Shown piece by piece: positions 1 to 11,725 of a DNA stretch of 64,000 nt (the stretch's first letter is position 1; the number at the start of each line of letters is the position of its first letter). Where the stretch lies: assembly GCA_037176705.1 (NCBI GenBank), contig CM073907.1, positions 14,477,001 to 14,541,000 of the forward strand, read 5' to 3'. Source of the DNA: Molossus alvarezi (Eukaryota; Chordata; Mammalia; Chiroptera; Molossidae). The notes beneath the pieces were generated by a model. It did no database searches, was not told the DNA's origin, and saw only the letters and a list, made by a program, of their open reading frames with translations. Position numbers and translations under genes: made by a program.

Positions 1-114
1 TCCTATTTGTGAATTTCTTTATTTGGAATGTCATGAAGAGGTTGAAGAAATCATATGTATTTATATTTAGTAATTCAGTATTATTACCAACATAAAATTT
101 TATAAAATATTAAG
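1..114. other. Non-L1 flank, repeated at 25047
   Basis: AT-rich sequence before the first L1. It matches 25047-25157 almost base for base, including a stretch outside any L1, so the two regions look like segmental copies rather than independent L1 insertions. No gene or motif is seen. Confidence 0.6.
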
Positions 115-2158
115 GGGAAGGAAAAATGGAAGCTACACAAACCTCCTCTGACAACCAGACTGAAACTACCACAAAAATAAAAACACAACATTGGGAAAAA
201 CCAACGCCAAACAGCTGAGAGAACCTGTATAACCAGGGACAGAAAGAGGGTGTCAAATTGTGCCTGGTAGAAACTGTGGAGGTGTGACAGAGCAGGCTGG
301 GGGCCCACAAACAATAGCTGAAGGTTGCTTTAGCAGAGAAGACAGGGGCTTAAAATAGCACAAAATCAAGTACATCCACTTACCTTGGGCTCCAGCAGAA
401 GGAGGGCTGACTGCACGGAAAATGTGAGGAGAGTGTCCAGGACTCTTGGTTCAGAAGATAGCTGGATGGAAGGACATTGGGAGTTTTGTGCTGTTATCAA
501 TTTCTCATAGAACAGCAGTCACCTTATCCAAGAAGCTGCTTCTCAGAGCCTTGGGAGAAGCAATGTCCCCTCTCTCAGGAATTCAACACCACCAGGCTGA
601 CCTTAAAATGCAAATTGAGGCTCATTAACATAAAGTGTCTGACAGAAAGCAAGTGTCCCACCCTCTGGTAATCCTGTTAAACCTAAGGAATTTTTCATAC
701 ATTTGAGGGCTACAAATTGTGGTTCATCAAATTAATGAGACTAATGGCTGCCAGGAAAAAGCTAGAGGTTAAATGAACATTTTCTTGGCCTTCCATACTA
801 CCAAGGAAAATAATCCTTGAGAGTAGTGTTTAACATGGGTTCTTTCACACTGATTCCGGCCCAGCAAAGGAAGCCACAATCAGAAAAACACCAACACCCA
901 CAGGAAAAATTTGGCAGGCTCTGAAACCCACTGAGACAGCCGCGATGACGAAACAAATATACAAGTCCCAAATGAAAGAACAAGATATTCTACAGGAGAA
1001 GGGAATTACGAAATGGATTTAGACAAGATATCAGAGCTAGAATTAGAAGTAATACTATGAGGAAGCTCAACAACATAAGTAAAGAGCTCAACAGCATGAG
1101 TGAAGATAAAGAAAAATTAAAAATTAACAAACTGTAAACAAATAATGAAACAGCAGATATACAGAACACATTGGATGGAATAAAGAGCAGGTCAGAGAAA
1201 GACAAAGATTGGATCAGTGAATTAGAAGACAGGGTAGAAAATATCACCCAATAAAAAAACCAAAAAAAAAAAAAACAATTAAAAAACAGAAAGACACCCT
1301 AAGAGAACTGTGGGACACCAAGAAACACACTAACACACACATCATAGAAGTTCCAGGAAAAGAAGAAATTGAGCAAGGGATAGAGAATATATATGAAGAA
1401 ATTGTGTCAGAAAACACTCATAACTTGGTGAAAGAAAATGGCATATACCTCAAAAAACACAAAGAGGTAAAGCTCTGAAGAATCCAATAACGCCCACATC
1501 GAGACACATAATAATTAAAAGGACAATATTAAAGACAGAAAGAGAATATGAAAGGCAGCAAGAGATAATCAACAGATTACCGACAAAGAAATCCACATAA
1601 CCTTTTCAGTTGAATACTGAACAACAACACTACTGGACAGAGGAGAATGTCATGAAGTGATCAAGGTAAGGAAAAACAAGGATCTGAATCCAACACTACT
1701 CTGTCCAGGAAGACTACCATTGAAAATAGAAAGTTAAATAAAGGAAGAGCTTCCCAGACAAAAAGGCTAATAGAATATGTTAGCAACAAGTAGCTCTCTA
1801 AGAAATGTTAAAAGGGGTGCAATAATAAGCAGAAGAAATAAGAAGAGAAATATAGCCATAATAAATGAAAATTGCAATAAATAAGTACATATCAATAATT
1901 GCTTTTAACAAAAATAGATTAAACACTACCATCAAAAGGCACAGAGTAGGTGAATAGAAAAGAATGCATAGCTCACATATATGATATTTAGAAGAGACCC
2001 CACTCACAACAAATGCCTCACATAGGTAGAAAGTGAAGAAATGGGAAACTAGAAATAAATTACATAAAAATACACAAAAACATTTCAACACATAAAGACT
2101 ACATAGCATGTTATTAAACAATGAATAGGTTCACAAGATCAAAATAAATTAAAAACTT
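115..2158 (+). mobile_element. Old L1 copy, 5' UTR, ORF1 remnant and ORF2 start (split by a half-L1)
   Basis: An L1 of an older family. It holds a 5' region (115-940), a decayed ORF1 (about 945-1735) and the first part of ORF2 from about 1866, where the usual ORF2 opening (AATAAATAAGTACATATCAA) is recognisable. It is internally shortened between the endonuclease start and the segment near 2080. It is cut at 2158 by the half-L1 at 2159-4343 and resumes at 4354. The same family makes 25158-26793 plus 33462-36009. Confidence 0.8.
945..1735 (+). pseudogene. L1 ORF1 (RNA-binding protein) remnant
   Basis: Relic of L1 ORF1p, the trimeric coiled-coil RNA chaperone that packages L1 RNA. Recognisable parts in order are the K/E/N-rich coiled-coil region (about 965-1250), the stretch encoding RELWDT-like residues (about 1300) and the C-terminal segment with the relic of ITFSVE-like residues near 1600. 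Several stops and frame changes lie between them (for example after 1130 and in the A run at 1260-1275), so no ORF1 protein can be made. Confidence 0.7.
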
Positions 2159-4343
2159 GACTTCCAGTCAAGATGGTGGCGTAGGTAAACACGGTATCAT
2201 GTCCTCCCACAACCACATCAAAGTTACAGCTAAACTACAGAACAACCATCATTCAAAACTACCTGAAATCAAGCTGAATGGAAGTCCTAAAACTATGGAA
2301 TTAAAGCAGCAGCCACATCCAGACTTGTAGGAGGGATTGAGGGGCAGAGGCATGAGGGGAGGGCAGGTGGCAAGATGGGCTGGTCCCACACCCACGTGTG
2401 GCTGATAAAAATCAGGAGGATACCTCAGCTGGGAAGGTCCTTCCTGAGGACTGAGGGATCCCTCTCCCAAACCAGGTGCCCTGCTCAGGGTTCCAGCGCC
2501 AGGAAGAGAATCCCCATAACTTCTCGCTGGAAAAACCAGCAGGAACTGAGGCTCGGGGAAGCTGAAGCAGCTGGAGCCCCAGGCAGCTCCTTAGAGGGCC
2601 CGCACACGAACTTATGAGACTCATTCCCTCTAAGCTTGGAGGGGAGGCAGCTTGAGGGACACCAGAGACATACAGGGAAGAACTGAGGTCTTTGGCACGG
2701 GAGCAAGGGCTGGAGAGGGGACTTTCTCCAGGACAAATGTGCTGTCAGAGGCCTTTGTTCCTTTGGTGAGCCCTTCCCTGGGGTGGCATACAGCCACCAT
2801 ATCTGGGACTCCTGCAACCGGGCTCACACTGGTAGCTCCGCCCTGGTGACTCCCTGAGGCCCCGCCCCACCCCACGCAACTTTTAGGCCCACCCAAGCTG
2901 TTGCCACTTGCTTAACCATCAGATTGGCCTGTCTTGGATCCTGCTTCGGGTTTTTCCTAAATTCCTTGAAATGAGCAGCACCTGGTCTCAGCTTGCCCCA
3001 AACAGCTAGGTAAGTAATACACAGAAACAACCACAGGGAGGCAGCCAAAATGAGGAGACAAAGAAACAGGTCTCAAATGAAAGAACAGAACAAAACCCCA
3101 ATAAAAGAACTAAGCGAAATGGACATAAGCAACCTAACAGATGCTGAGTTCAAAAATACTGCTTATAAGGATACTCAATGAACTCAGTGAGGGCTTCAAG
3201 AGCATAAAAAAGGACCAGTCAGAAATGATGGATGCACAGTCAGAAATGAAGGAGGCATGAACTGAAATAAAGAATAATTTACACAGATTCAATAGTAGAG
3301 TACATAAACCCAAGAAGCAAACTATCGATTTGGAATATAATGAAGCAAAAAACGCTCAATCAGAACAGCAAAAAGAAAGAAGAATCCATAAAAATGAGGA
3401 TAGTGTAAGGAGTCTCTGGGACAACTTCAAGCGTGCCAACAGTCACATCTTGGGGGTGCCAGAAGGAGAAGAGCAAGAACAAGAAATAGAAAACCTGTTT
3501 GAAACAATCATGGCAGAAAACTTTCCTAAGTTGGTGCAGGAAACAGACATACAAATCCAGGAAGCACAGAGAGTCCCAAACAAGATGAACCCCAAGAGGC
3601 CCGCACCAAGACATATCATCATCAAAATGCAAAAGGTTCAAGACAAAGAGAGAATCTTAAAAGCAGCAAGAGAAAGGCAGCTAGTTACCTACAAGGGAGT
3701 TCCCATAAGGCTGTCAGCTGATTTCTCAAAAGAAACTTTGCAGGCCAGAAGGGAGTAGCAAGAAATATCCAGAGTGATGAAAGGCAAGAACCTACAACCA
3801 AGATCACTCTATTCTGCAGAGCTGTCATTTAGAATCGATGGCCATATAAAGAGTTTCACAGACAAGAAAAAGTTAAAGTAGTTCATCACCACCAGAACAT
3901 TATTATATGAAATGATGAAGGGTCTTTTTGAAGAAAAAAGATAAAATATATGAACAAACAAAATGGCAATGAGTACATATCTATCAACAATGGAATCTAC
4001 AAACAAAATAAACAGGCAGAACAGAAATATTCTCAAAGATACAGAGAACATTTTGTTGGTTGCCAGATGGGAGGGGGGTTGGGGGATGAGTGAAAAGGGT
4101 GAAGGGATTTAGAAGTACAAATTTATTGCTAGACTGACAAACCTCAAAGGGAAAGGCATTAGGGAGGGTGGGAAGAAATAAACAAAAGAACTTATATGCA
4201 TAAGCAATGGACAGACAACAGTGTGGGGATAGGCGGGAGGGGGATGGGAGGGTGCGGGAGGGGGCCAATGGGGAAAAAATGTGGAACATCTGTAATACAT
4301 TCTACATTCAACAATAAAGATTTATTAAAAAAATAAAGAAAAT
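2159..4343 (+). mobile_element. Half-L1 (HAL1-like) element with ORF1 only
   Basis: A 2.2-kb element starts with an L1-type 5' end (GACTTCCAGTCAAGATGG), carries ORF1 (from 3050), reaches the ORF2 opening near 3965, then jumps straight to a 3' UTR with G-rich tract and an A-rich tail (4060-4340). Almost all of ORF2 is absent. Direct repeats TTAAAAACTT at 2149-2158 and 4344-4353 flank it, and the host L1 continues across them, so it inserted as a unit. Half-L1 elements of this kind are known in mammals as HAL1 and need L1 proteins supplied in trans. The alternative is an L1 with a chance internal deletion. Confidence 0.8.
3050..3885 (+). pseudogene. ORF1 of the half-L1, broken near its N-terminus
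   Basis: ORF1p-like frame beginning at the ATG at 3050 (MRRQRNRSQMKEQ), which stops early near 3178 because of a frame change. The longest open part (3330-3758) encodes the end of the coiled coil, the RRM-like region (SLWDNFKRANSHILGVPEG) and the C-terminal domain with RPAPRHIIIKM and RLSADFSKETLQ. It ends at a TAG in place of the usual WHE-type residues near 3756. It is clearly a different ORF1 family from those at 12579 or 28414. Confidence 0.75.
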
Positions 4344-4353
4344 TTAAAAACTT

Positions 4354-5008
4354 CATTGAAACCAAAGAAAATGAACACACAACACAAAATCAATGGGATT
4401 CAGTGACAGTAGTCCTGATAAAGAAGTTTGTAATATACATGTCTACCTCAGGAAACTAGATTTTCTAATTGACTATCTCACATCAGAACTTAAAAAAACT
4501 AGAAACAAACAAACAAACAAACAGAAAAAAAACACACAGTAAGTAGTAGAAAATGAACAGCAAAGATCACAGCACAAATAGTCAACATACAGACTAAATA
4601 AAATTCAAAAGATGAACAAATGGACAAATTTCTAAAAATACATAGTCTCCCAGAACTGAACAAGGAAGAGATAGAAAACTTGAACAGACCAATCACAACT
4701 AAGAAAATTAAAAATATAATCAAGATTCTCCCAGCAAACAAAAGCCCAGGCTTAGACGGCTTCACGGGGTAGTTTTACTGAACATTCAAAGAACTAACAC
4801 CCATTCTTCTCAAACTATTTCAAAAAATCAAAGACAACGGAACACTTTCACATTCACTTTCTGAGGCCAGCATAATCCTAATTCTGAAACCCCTTAAAGA
4901 CACTACAAACAAAATAAAACTGCAGGCCAATATCCCTGATTAACACAGATGCCAAAATTCTTAACAAAATATTAGCAAATCAAATATTGCAATATATCAA
5001 ACACACAA
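4354..5008 (+). pseudogene. Old L1 ORF2 fragment (linker to early reverse transcriptase)
   Basis: Continues the L1 interrupted at 2158. It covers the region after the endonuclease up to the start of the reverse-transcriptase palm: relics of [15 protein letters not shown] (near 4765), [17 protein letters not shown] and [25 protein letters not shown] residues are readable in shifted frames. A (AAAC)n run sits at 4500-4525. It breaks off at 5008, where unrelated GC-rich DNA begins. Confidence 0.75.
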
Positions 5009-5684
5009 GTGAGGTCCTGAGGCCACTTCACCAGCTTTGGACTTCACCAGCCCGCCCTTTGTGAGTCCCCACAGGATAGGCCCAGGGAGGGGCCAGTGGC
5101 CAGGCTGAAGGGGCTGGTGCATCTGGGTGGGGACAGGCAGGATAGAGGGGCTAGGAATGCGCGGGCTGGGAGCGGGAGGGCGGGCGGTAGGGGCTGGGGA
5201 CACAGGGAAGAGAGCTGGCAGGGCAGGGGTGGGGCTGGGGAGCACAGGGTGGGGAGAGGCCATGGTGCTGGGCCACTGGGATCCTACCTGTGGGGAGAGC
5301 ACGGTGTAAGGAAGGAGAGTGCGGAGGTGAAGTCCTGGTTCCAGTGGCCAGAGGCATTGCTGAGCACCGACAAGCCCTGGCTGCTGCCTCCAGCACCCGG
5401 CCCAGGACCTGCTCGCGCTGTGGCTTGGACAGGCAATTGCGCTCCTGGAGGCTCCACTTCAGCTTGAGCAGCTCCTGGTGCAGCAGGTCCTCAGAGGGAA
5501 GCGCCACCTACAAGAGAACAAGGCACCGAAGACCAGGCAGAGCAGGGCTGCTCACCAGGCTCATGCACGAGCTACTAGCCAGGGAGCAAAACATCTTTCC
5601 ACGCTGGAGCCAGAGGAGAACTGGCCAAGCAGCTCCCCCGCCCCCGCCTTTGTACCCAACCTACCTGCCACGCCCCCGCACCCA
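5009..5684 (-). other. Captured GC-rich genic fragment with exon-like segments
   Basis: A GC-rich island between two L1 pieces with no similarity to L1, SINE or the provirus. On the minus strand a 3' splice-like site (TTGTTCTCTTGTAG) precedes an open segment at 5507 reading VALPSEDLLHQELLKLKWSL. An internal frame change near 5370 moves the more protein-like reading (SNASGHWNQDFTSALSFL) to another frame. A CCCCACAGGTAGGAT junction lies near 5289, and upstream there is a second candidate exon ending at a CCTGGTGAGC donor near 5560. Intron-like sequence is kept, so this looks like genomic DNA rather than a processed cDNA. I do not recognise the parent gene. Confidence 0.5.
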
Positions 5685-6670
5685 AAATAGAAGGTGAAAT
5701 ACAAAGCTTTCCATGCAAATAAAAAACAAAAACAAACAAAAAAAGCCAAGGGAACATATTAGAACCAATACAGCACTCCAAGAAATGCCAATGAACTGCT
5801 GTAAGAAGCAAAATGAAATAGGAAGAGAAACATAACCATAATAAATGAAGATAGCAATAAATATAAGTACACATCAATAATAACTTTAATGTAAATTGAT
5901 TAAACACTCTGATCCAAAGACACAGAGACACTGAATGGATAAGAAAGCATGACTCATATATATGTTGTTTACAATAGATCCAACTCACAAGAAAAGACTC
6001 ACATAGTATGAAAGTGAAAGGATGGAATTTTCCAAGCAAGCAGAAACAAACAAACAAACAAACAAAAACCTGGGGTAGCAATACTTATATTTGATAAAAT
6101 ACACGTCAAAATATATTAACTAGAGACATAGAAGGCCACTACATAACATTGAAAGGATCTATCCAACAGGAACAGGAGAACATAACCTTAGTAAACATAT
6201 ATGCACCCAATAAAGGAGAACAAATACTTTGTAAAACTTCTGGAGGACTTCAAAGAACACACAAAAAGCAACACAATTATAGGAGGAGACTTCAACACCC
6301 CATTGAAATCACTGAATTGATCATCCAAATGAAAATTTAACAATGAATCAAAGACTTTAAATTATGTACTAGATCAAATGGATTTAATAAATACATAGAA
6401 GTACACCACAAAACTGCTTAATTCACATTCTTCTCAAGTGCATATGGGACATCCTCAAAGACAGACCACACGTTAGGACACAAAGTAAGTCTCTTCAAGT
6501 TCAAAAAGATTGAAAAAACAAATAGAGCATCTTCTCAGATCACAATGGCATAAAGGTAGCAGTTAATTACAATGAAAACACTCCAACACAAGCAGGCTAA
6601 ATACTATGTTCTTAAACAAAGAATGGAATACCAAGGAGATCAAGGAAGAGATTTAAAGCTTCCTGGAAAC
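5685..6670 (+). mobile_element. Decayed L1: ORF1 end and ORF2 endonuclease start
   Basis: Begins in the last codons of ORF1 (relic of KIEGQIKSFP at 5690) and runs into ORF2 near 5840. The readable endonuclease relics are GSIQQEQENITLVNIYAPN (6154 onward) and the SDHNG-type region near 6535. Stops and frame changes are frequent. A SINE breaks it at 6671 and it continues at 6945. Confidence 0.75.
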
Positions 6671-6927
6671 CTCCCTGACTGGTTTGACTCAATGGTTAGA
6701 ATGTTGACCTGTGGACCAGAGAGTCCTGGGTTTGGTTCCTGCTGAGGGCATGTGCTTCAGTTGTATTTAGTCTCCAACCTTGTCTGGGGTCATGTGCATG
6801 GCAACCAGTCAATACATCTCTCTCACATCGATGTTTTTCTCTCTCTCTCTCTCATTCCTCTCTTTCTCCTACTGTATCTGAAGAAAAATGAAAAACTGTC
6901 CTCAGGTGACAATACAAAAAGAAAAAG
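6671..6927 (+). mobile_element. Bat VES-type SINE (diverged)
   Basis: tRNA-derived head (CCCTGACTGGTTTGACTCAA, then GGTTTGGTTCC as B box), a central GTGCATGGCAACCAGTCAAT-like body, a CT-rich run at 6839-6870 and the tail motif GTCCTCAGGTGA. Imperfect flanking repeats (AAAGCTTCCTGGAAAC at 6655-6670 and a mutated copy at about 6928-6944) mark the insertion into L1 ORF2. Confidence 0.8.
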
Positions 6928-6944
6928 AAAAACTTCCCTGAGAA

Positions 6945-8605
6945 CAATGAAAATAAAAACACAACAACACAAAATCTGTGGGATGCAGCAAAAGCAGTCC
7001 TGAGAGGACAGTTCATAGCACTACAGACCTACTTCCCAAAACAGAAAACTTTCTAATTGACTATCTAACCCTACAACTTAAAGAACTAGAATGTAAAGAA
7101 AAAGAAAAATTCAGAGCAAGTAGAAGAAAATAAATAGGAAAAGTCAGAGTGAAAATAAATGACATAGAAACTAAAAAACAATTCAAAAGATCAATGAAAC
7201 CAAGAGCTGGTTCCTTAAAAAATAAACAAGATTGATGGACCCTTTGCCAGACTCACCAGGAAACAAAGAGAAAGGATCCAAATAAACAAAATCAGATAAA
7301 AAAAGAGGAGAAGTAACAACTGACACCACAGAAAAACAAGATTGTTTTAAAATGCTATGAACAACTATATGCCAACAAATTGGTCGAAATAGGACAAACT
7401 GACAAATTTGTAGAATCATACAATCTCCGAAAACTGAACCGGGAAGAGACAGAAAACTTCAACAGACTAATAACAACTAAGGAACTTGAAGATGTAATCA
7501 AGAAACTCCCATCAAACAAAAGCCTGGGCTTGGATGGCTTTATAGGGAAGTTTTATTGAACATTCAAAGAATAATTAACACCCATTTTTCACAAGCTATT
7601 CCCAAAAATTTTAAAAAGATGGGGTATTTCCAAAGTTGATTTTAGAGACCAGCATAATTCTAATTAAAAAAACATAATGGCACTACAAAGAAAGAAATGT
7701 ACAGGCTACTATACCTGATTAACATTGATGCCAAAACCCTTCACAAAATATTAGGAAATTGAATTCAGCAATAACATAAAAAAAGTGATAAACCTTGACC
7801 AAGTCAGATACATTCCAGGGATGCATGGCTGGTACAATATTTGCAAATCAATGAATGTGGTACATCATATAAACAAAATGAAAGATAAAAGTCATATGAT
7901 CATATCAATAAATACTGAAAAGTCTTTTGACAGAATTTAGCACTAATTTCTGATAAAAACACTTAGCTATGTAGGAATAGAAAGATCATATCTCAACATA
8001 TATGAAAAACCTACAAACAATATTATACTCAATGGACTAATACTAAAAGCATTATCATTAATAACAGGGTCAAGACAGGAATGGCCACTTTGCAACTTTT
8101 ATTTACCATAGTGCTGGAAGTCTGAGTCAAAGCAATTAAACAACAAGAAAAAATAAAAGAGGTCTGAATTAGAAAGAAGGAAGTGAAACTGGATTAACAG
8201 TACCAGGTATCAGGTTATACTACAAAGTCATTGTAATCAAAATAGCCTGCTACTGGCACAAGAATAGGCATGTAGATCAATGAAACAGAACAGAAAACCC
8301 AGAAATGGTCCCAAGACAGTATGCTCAATTAATATTTGACAAAGGTCGCTAGAGCACACAATGAGGTAAAGACAACCTATTTAATCAATGGTGTTTGGAA
8401 AATTGGACAGCTACATGCAAATATATATATATAACTAGACCAACAACTTGCACCATACACAAAACTACAGTCAAAATGGATAAAAGACTTAAGTGTGACT
8501 TGTGAATCCATAAAACTCCTAGAAGAAAATACAGGGAGCAAAATATCAAACATCACAGGCAGCAGAAATTTTACCAATACATCGCCTAGGGCAAGAGAAA
8601 CAAAA

Positions 8606-8636
<31 letters not shown>

Positions 8637-9160
8637 ACAAACAAACACACACACACACACAGGACTACATCAAACTAATAACTTTCTGGACAGCAAAAGA
8701 AACAAACATAAAAATGAAAAGACAACCCACTCTATGGGAGAGCATAACTGCCAATGATACTTCAGATAAGGGACTAATTTCCAAAATATATAGAGTGCTC
8801 ATACAACAAAAGGAAGACAGACAATTCAAATAAAAATGAACAGAGGACCTATATAGACACCTCTCCAAACAGGACACACATTTGGCCAAGAGACACATAA
8901 AAAATGCTCAACGGTACTAATCAGTTGAGAGATGCAACTTCAGAGGAAGAGAGTGAAGGGGGAGGTATGAGATAAGCCAAAGAACATATCCATGTATACA
9001 TAACCAATAGACATAAACAAAAATGCTTGTGAGGGGGCAGAACAGATAGGTGGGTGTCTGGGGGGAAAAGAAAAAACATCTGTAACAAAAAATGAATAAA
9101 TTAATTGAAATACATAAGTATATGAATAAATAAATAAATAATAAATTTGTTAAAAAAAGA
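6945..9160 (+). mobile_element. Decayed L1 continuation: ORF2 reverse transcriptase to 3' tail
   Basis: Continues the L1 at 5685-6670. It holds the linker, the fingers/palm region (relic of [12 protein letters not shown] near 7800) and then an internal deletion at about 8195: palm sequence joins directly to the distal ORF2 segment (relic of GLYYKAT-type, then [12 protein letters not shown]). A mixed (AAAT)n/(AAAC)n/(CA)n run lies at 8602-8662. The 3' UTR has a G-rich tract near 9035-9065 and ends in A-rich sequence at about 9160. Confidence 0.75.
8602..8662. repeat. Compound microsatellite (AAAT)n(AAAC)n(CA)n
   Basis: Uninterrupted AAAT units change to AAAC and then to CA within L1 ORF2, at the same place where other copies in this window carry AAAT runs (40508, 43955). 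Confidence 0.9.
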
Positions 9161-9395
9161 AAAGTGCCAGATAGATAAAATGATATCAGAAAATACTGGT
9201 AATAGCTCTTAAACCTAAGTAATGAATATTTTAACCTTTACTAGACTATTCTGTAGGCTTTTTGAATACATGTGCATTTTTCCTTTTTATTTAACATTTC
9301 TAATAAAATTGTTTTCCACATCAAGTATTAAATTATCCAGGAATATTAGTCAGCTAACAAGAGTCAGAATAAATACTTGGTAAAATTTTTATTTA
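9161..9395. other. AT-rich non-repeat sequence, nothing recognised
   Basis: About 235 bp between two L1 ends. No open frame, no repeat family and no motif that I can support. Confidence 0.5.
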
Positions 9396-10150
9396 AAAAA
9401 TGATTATGAGGTATTAACTTACACCTGCCAGCATGGCTACCATCAACAAAATATCAAACAACAAGTGCTGTGGAGGGTGTGGAGAAAAGGGGAATCTAGT
9501 ACACTACTTGTGGGAATGCAGACTGGTGCAGCCAGTATAAAAAAAACTCTACGGTGCTTTCTCAAAAAATTAAAAATTGAACTGTGATTTTACCCAGCAA
9601 TCCCACTTCTAGGAATATAATGTAAGAATCCTGAAACACCAATCACAAAGAATATATGTACCCCTATGTTCATAGCAGCACTATTTACAATAGCTAAGTT
9701 CTGGAGAAAGCCCAACTGTCCATCAGTAGATGAATGGATAAAAAGCACTGGTATATACCCACAATAGAGTACTATAAAGCTGTAAGAAAGAAAGATCTCT
9801 TATCCTTTGAGACAACATGGAAAAACCTAGAGAGTATTATCCTAAATGAATTAAGCCAATCAAAGAAAGACAAATACCACATGATCTCACTTATTTGTGG
9901 AATGTAATGTACAAAATAAGCAGATGAACAAAATAGACCCAGAGACATAGAAGTAAGTTTCAGACTGACAAATGTCAGAAGAGGGGGACAGGGAAGAGGA
10001 AAAGATAAACTAAATAACTTATATGCATATATGCATAAACAAAGGACATAGATAACAATGCAGTGAGGAGCTGTGAGGATTGTAAGGAGGGTGTCAGTGG
10101 AGGGGAAAATAAAAATTTATAACAAAAATAAATTAATTAATAAAAAAAAT
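9396..10150 (+). mobile_element. 5'-truncated L1 3' end
   Basis: Starts in distal ORF2 (GAGGTATTAACTTACACCTG) and contains the zinc-knuckle-like segment encoding [18 protein letters not shown] residues in broken form. It then runs through the C-terminal [16 protein letters not shown] codons (near 9750) and a 3' UTR with an A-rich tail at 10125-10150. Confidence 0.8.
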
Positions 10151-11435
10151 CAATAAGAATGGTGTTGGGAAAAGTGGACAACTACATTCAAAATTATAAA
10201 ACTAGACCATCAACTTACATCATAAACAAGAATAAACTCAAAGTGGATAAAAGACTTAAATGTAACCTGTTAATCAATAAAAATCCTAGAAAAAAGTGTA
10301 GGCAAAAAAATTTTGGACATCATATGCAGCAGAGTTTTCACTGATACAGCACCTAAGGCAACAGAAACAAAAAATAAGAAATAAACACATGAAACTACAT
10401 CAAACTCAAAAGCTTCTGCACAGCAAAAGAAACCACCACCAAAATGGAAAGGCAAGCCACTGTATGGGAGAGCATAACTGCCAATGAAATATCAAATAAG
10501 TGGTTAATTTCCAAAATACATAGAGTACACATACAACTCAACAAAAGGAAGACAAAAAACCCAATTAAAAAATGGGCAGAGGAAATAAATAGATACCTCT
10601 CCAAACAGGACATACAAATGGCTAAGAGACATATGAAAAAATGCTCAACAGCACTAATCATCAGAGAGATGCAAATTAAAATAACTATGAGGTATCACCT
10701 CACACGTGTCAGAATGGCTGTCATCCACAAATCATCAAACAACAAGTGTTGGCGAGGGTGTGGAGAAAAGGGGACTCTAGTACAGTGCTGGTGGGAATGC
10801 AGACTGCTGTAGCCACTATGGAAAACAATATGGTGTTATAAAATTAGAAATTGAACTGCCATTTGATCCAGTGATCCCACTCCCAGGAATATTCCCTAAG
10901 AAGTCTTAAAAATCAATCAGAAAGCATATATGGACCCTCATGTCCATAGCAGCACTATTTACAATAGCTAAGATCTGGAAACAGCCCAAGTGTCCATCAG
11001 TAGACGAATGAATAAAAAACAGTGGTACATATACACAACAGAATACTATGGAGCTTTAAGAAAGAATGGTATCTTACCTTTGAGATTACATGGAGGGACC
11101 TGTAAAGTATTATCCTAAGTGAAACAAGCCAAGCAGAGAAAAACAAATATCACATGATCTCACTTATTTATGAAATATAATGAACATAACAGTCTGAGAA
11201 ATTGGGTAGACCCTGAAACGTGAAAGTGAGGTACAGACTGACAACCCTCAGAAGAGGGGGGGGTGGGGGGAGGAAAGAGATAAACCACAGAACTTATATG
11301 CATGTACACAAAACCGATGGACACAGACAATAAAGCCGGGTATGGGGTAAAGAGGATAGGAAGGAGGGTGTCAATGGGGAAAAAAAGGAGAAACATATAT
11401 AACAAAAATAAATTAATAAAAAATTATTAAAAAAA
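10151..11435 (+). mobile_element. 5'-truncated L1 3' end (1.3 kb)
   Basis: Begins at the ORF2 segment preceding LDHQLT-type codons and runs to a tail of AATAAATTAATAAAAAATTATT. The open part at 10444-10812 encodes [17 protein letters not shown] through [20 protein letters not shown], the distal ORF2 C-terminal domain with its cysteine-rich motif. A poly-G tract (11255-11270) lies in the 3' UTR. Stops before and after prevent a longer protein. Confidence 0.8.
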
Positions 11436-11569
11436 ATGTATAGGATGAAAATAAATGGAAAGGGCAATAAGGTCAAATAGAGCAGAGAGAACAGTTAAGT
11501 AAGCAGGAAAGGTGAAGTATATGTTAGAACCTTCATCATACTGTATCCCGTTTTATGCTTCATAGCTTT

Positions 11570-11725
11570 TGGCACCATGTGATATGACTTTTGTTAACTG
11601 CCTGTTTCTCCCCCAGTAGAATGCAAGCTCCATTTGAACAGTAATTTTTGTCTGTTTTGTTCTCTGCTATATCCCCCAAATCTAGTATAGTCAGCAGTCA
11701 TTTTTGTTCAATGAGGGAATAAACC
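11570..11725 (+). mobile_element. Probable ancient LINE-2 (L2) 3' end
   Basis: Between L1 copies lies sequence resembling the 3' end of L2: AGAATGCAAGCTCCATTTGA, then TTTTTGTCTGTTTTGTTCTC, then a CCCCCAAATCTAGTATAGT segment and a CAATGAGGGAATA end. The order and spacing fit the L2 consensus as I know it. The surrounding 11436-11744 is otherwise single-copy DNA with no gene seen. Confidence 0.65.
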
